Assembly (NCBI RefSeq): GCF_001517425.1
Contig: NZ_FBWL01000159.1
Location: 1-64,000 of the forward strand
DNA: 64,000 bases
Reading direction: 5' to 3'
Origin: Clostridium sp. C105KSO13
GTDB lineage: Bacteria; Bacillota; Clostridia; Lachnospirales; Lachnospiraceae
In this document: positions 62,839 to 64,000 of the stretch, piece by piece
Layout: each line of letters opens with the position of its first letter
Position numbering within the stretch: position 1 is the stretch's first letter
Notes under the pieces: generated by a model
Databases searched by the model: none
Told to the model about the DNA's origin: nothing
The model's input: only the letters and a program-made list of their open reading frames with translations
Translations under genes and position numbers: made by a program

Positions 62839-64000
62839 TTAAACCTTTCGAGGAATTTTTGGAATTCGAATAATCACTGTTGTTCCCTCTCCCAATTTGC
62901 TTTCATATGCCAGCCCGTAATTTCCTCCAAAATACAATCGTATTCTCTCATTAACGTTCTTTACCCCGATTCCCGAACCAGCTGCATTCACAAATCTGGA
63001 GTCTTTTATCAGAACTTCCTGACATAATTGAACGCTCATTCCAATGCCGTTATCACTAACCCTGATCTCAACATCGTCTTCAACCTGCTCTGCCACTATA
63101 TTAATCAATCCACTTCCCTTTTTCATCTTAATTCCATGGTAAATACAGTTCTCCACCAAAGGCTGAACAATCAATTTTATAGTTTCATAATTCAATACCT
63201 CATCATCAGCAACTATTCTATAATCAAATTTATCTTCATACCGCATACTCTGAATAAGAAGATAATTTCTTACATGTTCTAATTCATCCCTAATACTGAT
63301 AAACTCATTACCTTTATTTAAGGAAATCCGAAATAATTTTGCAAGAGCTTCCGTCATAGGTACCACACTTTCATCTTTCATTTCTGCCATCCAAATAATT
63401 GAATCTAATGTATTATATAAGAAGTGAGGATTAATCTGTGCCTGCAGCATCTGAAGTTCATACTTACGTTTTTCTTCCTGCTCTGAAACAACCTGTTTCA
63501 TTAAAAGTTTGACGCGATCCAGCATCTTGTTATAGCTTCTGGAAAGTCTCCCAATTTCATTACTGCTCTCTACTACGGGAACTCTAATATCCAGATTCCC
63601 GCCATCTGCCTTATCCATTGTATCTGCCAATATGACAATTGGCTCCACAATACTTTTCAAGCAAATGTTTAATACTATTACAATGAGAAATAATAAACTT
63701 ACTCCCACAACTATTATAACTGCTACGTTTTCATACATAGAATGGTTAATAGTACTCATCGGTGTGATACTGACTCCAGTCCAACCAGTTTTTTCAATTT
63801 CACTGGTTACAACCTGATAGTCCTTTCCCCCGCATTTCCAATGTACAGATTTTTGCTTTTGATTCACAATCAAATTATTCAATGAATCCAAAGTATTCTT
63901 GTCTTTAAGATTATAGAATTTATTTCCACGGGCTTTTTGCTCATATACCACAGTTTTGTCTTTGCTGAGGAGGCAAAATCCCCCTTCCTTCTGAGGATAG
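62839..64000 (-). CDS. YesM-type sensor histidine kinase, partial
   Basis: The C-terminal 387 residues are in the window; the frame stays open to the edge, so the N-terminal sensor part is outside. A membrane span ('VAVIIVVGVSLLFLIVIVLN') leads to HAMP, then His in 'QAQINPHFLYNTLDSIIWMA' and ATP-binding 'QPLVENCIYHGIKM' and 'RVSDNGIGMS'. A partner response regulator is expected upstream beyond the edge. Confidence 0.92.
   Translation of the reverse strand, partial: YPQKEGGFCLLSKDKTVVYEQKARGNKFYNLKDKNTLDSLNNLIVNQKQKSVHWKCGGKDYQVVTSEIEKTGWTGVSITPMSTINHSMYENVAVIIVVGVSLLFLIVIVLNICLKSIVEPIVILADTMDKADGGNLDIRVPVVESSNEIGRLSRSYNKMLDRVKLLMKQVVSEQEEKRKYELQMLQAQINPHFLYNTLDSIIWMAEMKDESVVPMTEALAKLFRISLNKGNEFISIRDELEHVRNYLLIQSMRYEDKFDYRIVADDEVLNYETIKLIVQPLVENCIYHGIKMKKGSGLINIVAEQVEDDVEIRVSDNGIGMSVQLCQEVLIKDSRFVNAAGSGIGVKNVNERIRLYFGGNYGLAYESKLGEGTTVIIRIPKIPRKV

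Overview
The window looks like a chromosomal segment of a gut-type anaerobic Firmicute, most likely a Lachnospiraceae or Clostridium-cluster-XIVa relative. Evidence: low-GC coding style, strong AGGAGG ribosome sites, YesM-type two-component systems, glycyl-radical ribonucleotide reductase NrdDG, FeoAB, an Fur-type Zur, several ABC sugar importers and a clostridial cobalamin riboswitch. Almost every gene is on the minus strand. Plus-strand genes are an APC permease, a Crp/Fnr regulator, a DUF134/NifX-like pair and an IS21 transposase. I saw no rRNA, tRNA or CRISPR array.

Layout. 1-8.2 kb: AI-2E-type membrane protein, then a peptide-catabolism operon (large M14-type peptidase, DUF969 and DUF979 membrane proteins, M29-like aminopeptidase, pyroglutamyl peptidase). 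8.2-11.4 kb: thiol-stress group (OhrR-like MarR regulator, glutathione peroxidase, flavodoxin-like protein), an HD protein, a VOC protein and a small coiled-coil ORF. 11.4-16.3 kb: zur-znuACB with two YibE/F proteins in one apparent operon, from a promoter carrying a Fur-family box. 16.3-20 kb: glycosyltransferase and PHP-like remnants, udp-cdd, an aldo/keto reductase and a decayed GH13 glucosidase. 20-22.3 kb: fused FeoA-FeoB. 22.5-35.3 kb: an ABC importer with two ATPases, flanked by a YesM/AraC two-component system and followed by a polyol-type dehydrogenase, an L-xylulose-5-phosphate 3-epimerase (UlaE-like) and an L-xylulokinase-like FGGY kinase; together these suggest pentitol or L-xylulose use. 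35.3-42 kb: a 109-bp MITE-like palindrome, SteT-like permease, MFS and AAA-ATPase remnants, nrdDG diverging from a Crp/Fnr gene across a 28-bp palindrome, then a cluster of fragments (Xre, DUF4143 ATPase, beta-phosphoglucomutase). 42-43 kb: DUF134 regulator with a NifX-like protein.

43-56 kb is an accessory region. It holds degraded macrolide-resistance genes (msr(D)- and mef-like), an IS1182 fragment, an IS256 fragment joined to an integrase fragment, an intact LacI-controlled ribose-type ABC operon with an SGNH hydrolase, an aldo/keto reductase remnant, an excisionase-like gene and an IS21 istA without istB. The IS21 end abuts a truncated cbiO. The cbiMNQO cobalt importer behind it is broken in three of four genes but still sits below a recognisable cobalamin riboswitch and next to cobO.

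56.8-64 kb: a second sugar system. A YesM-type kinase (cut by the window end) is followed by a lipoprotein binding protein that may be its sensory partner, then a ribose-type ABC importer, a UROD-superfamily protein with a possible thiol/zinc site and an L-rhamnose-mutarotase-like protein. Overall the segment mixes nutrient import and sensing operons with many decaying fragments. The most useful leads are regulatory palindromes, an unassigned structured element upstream of the riboswitch, and the unusual pairings (YibE/F with Zur-Znu; UROD-like protein with a sugar importer).
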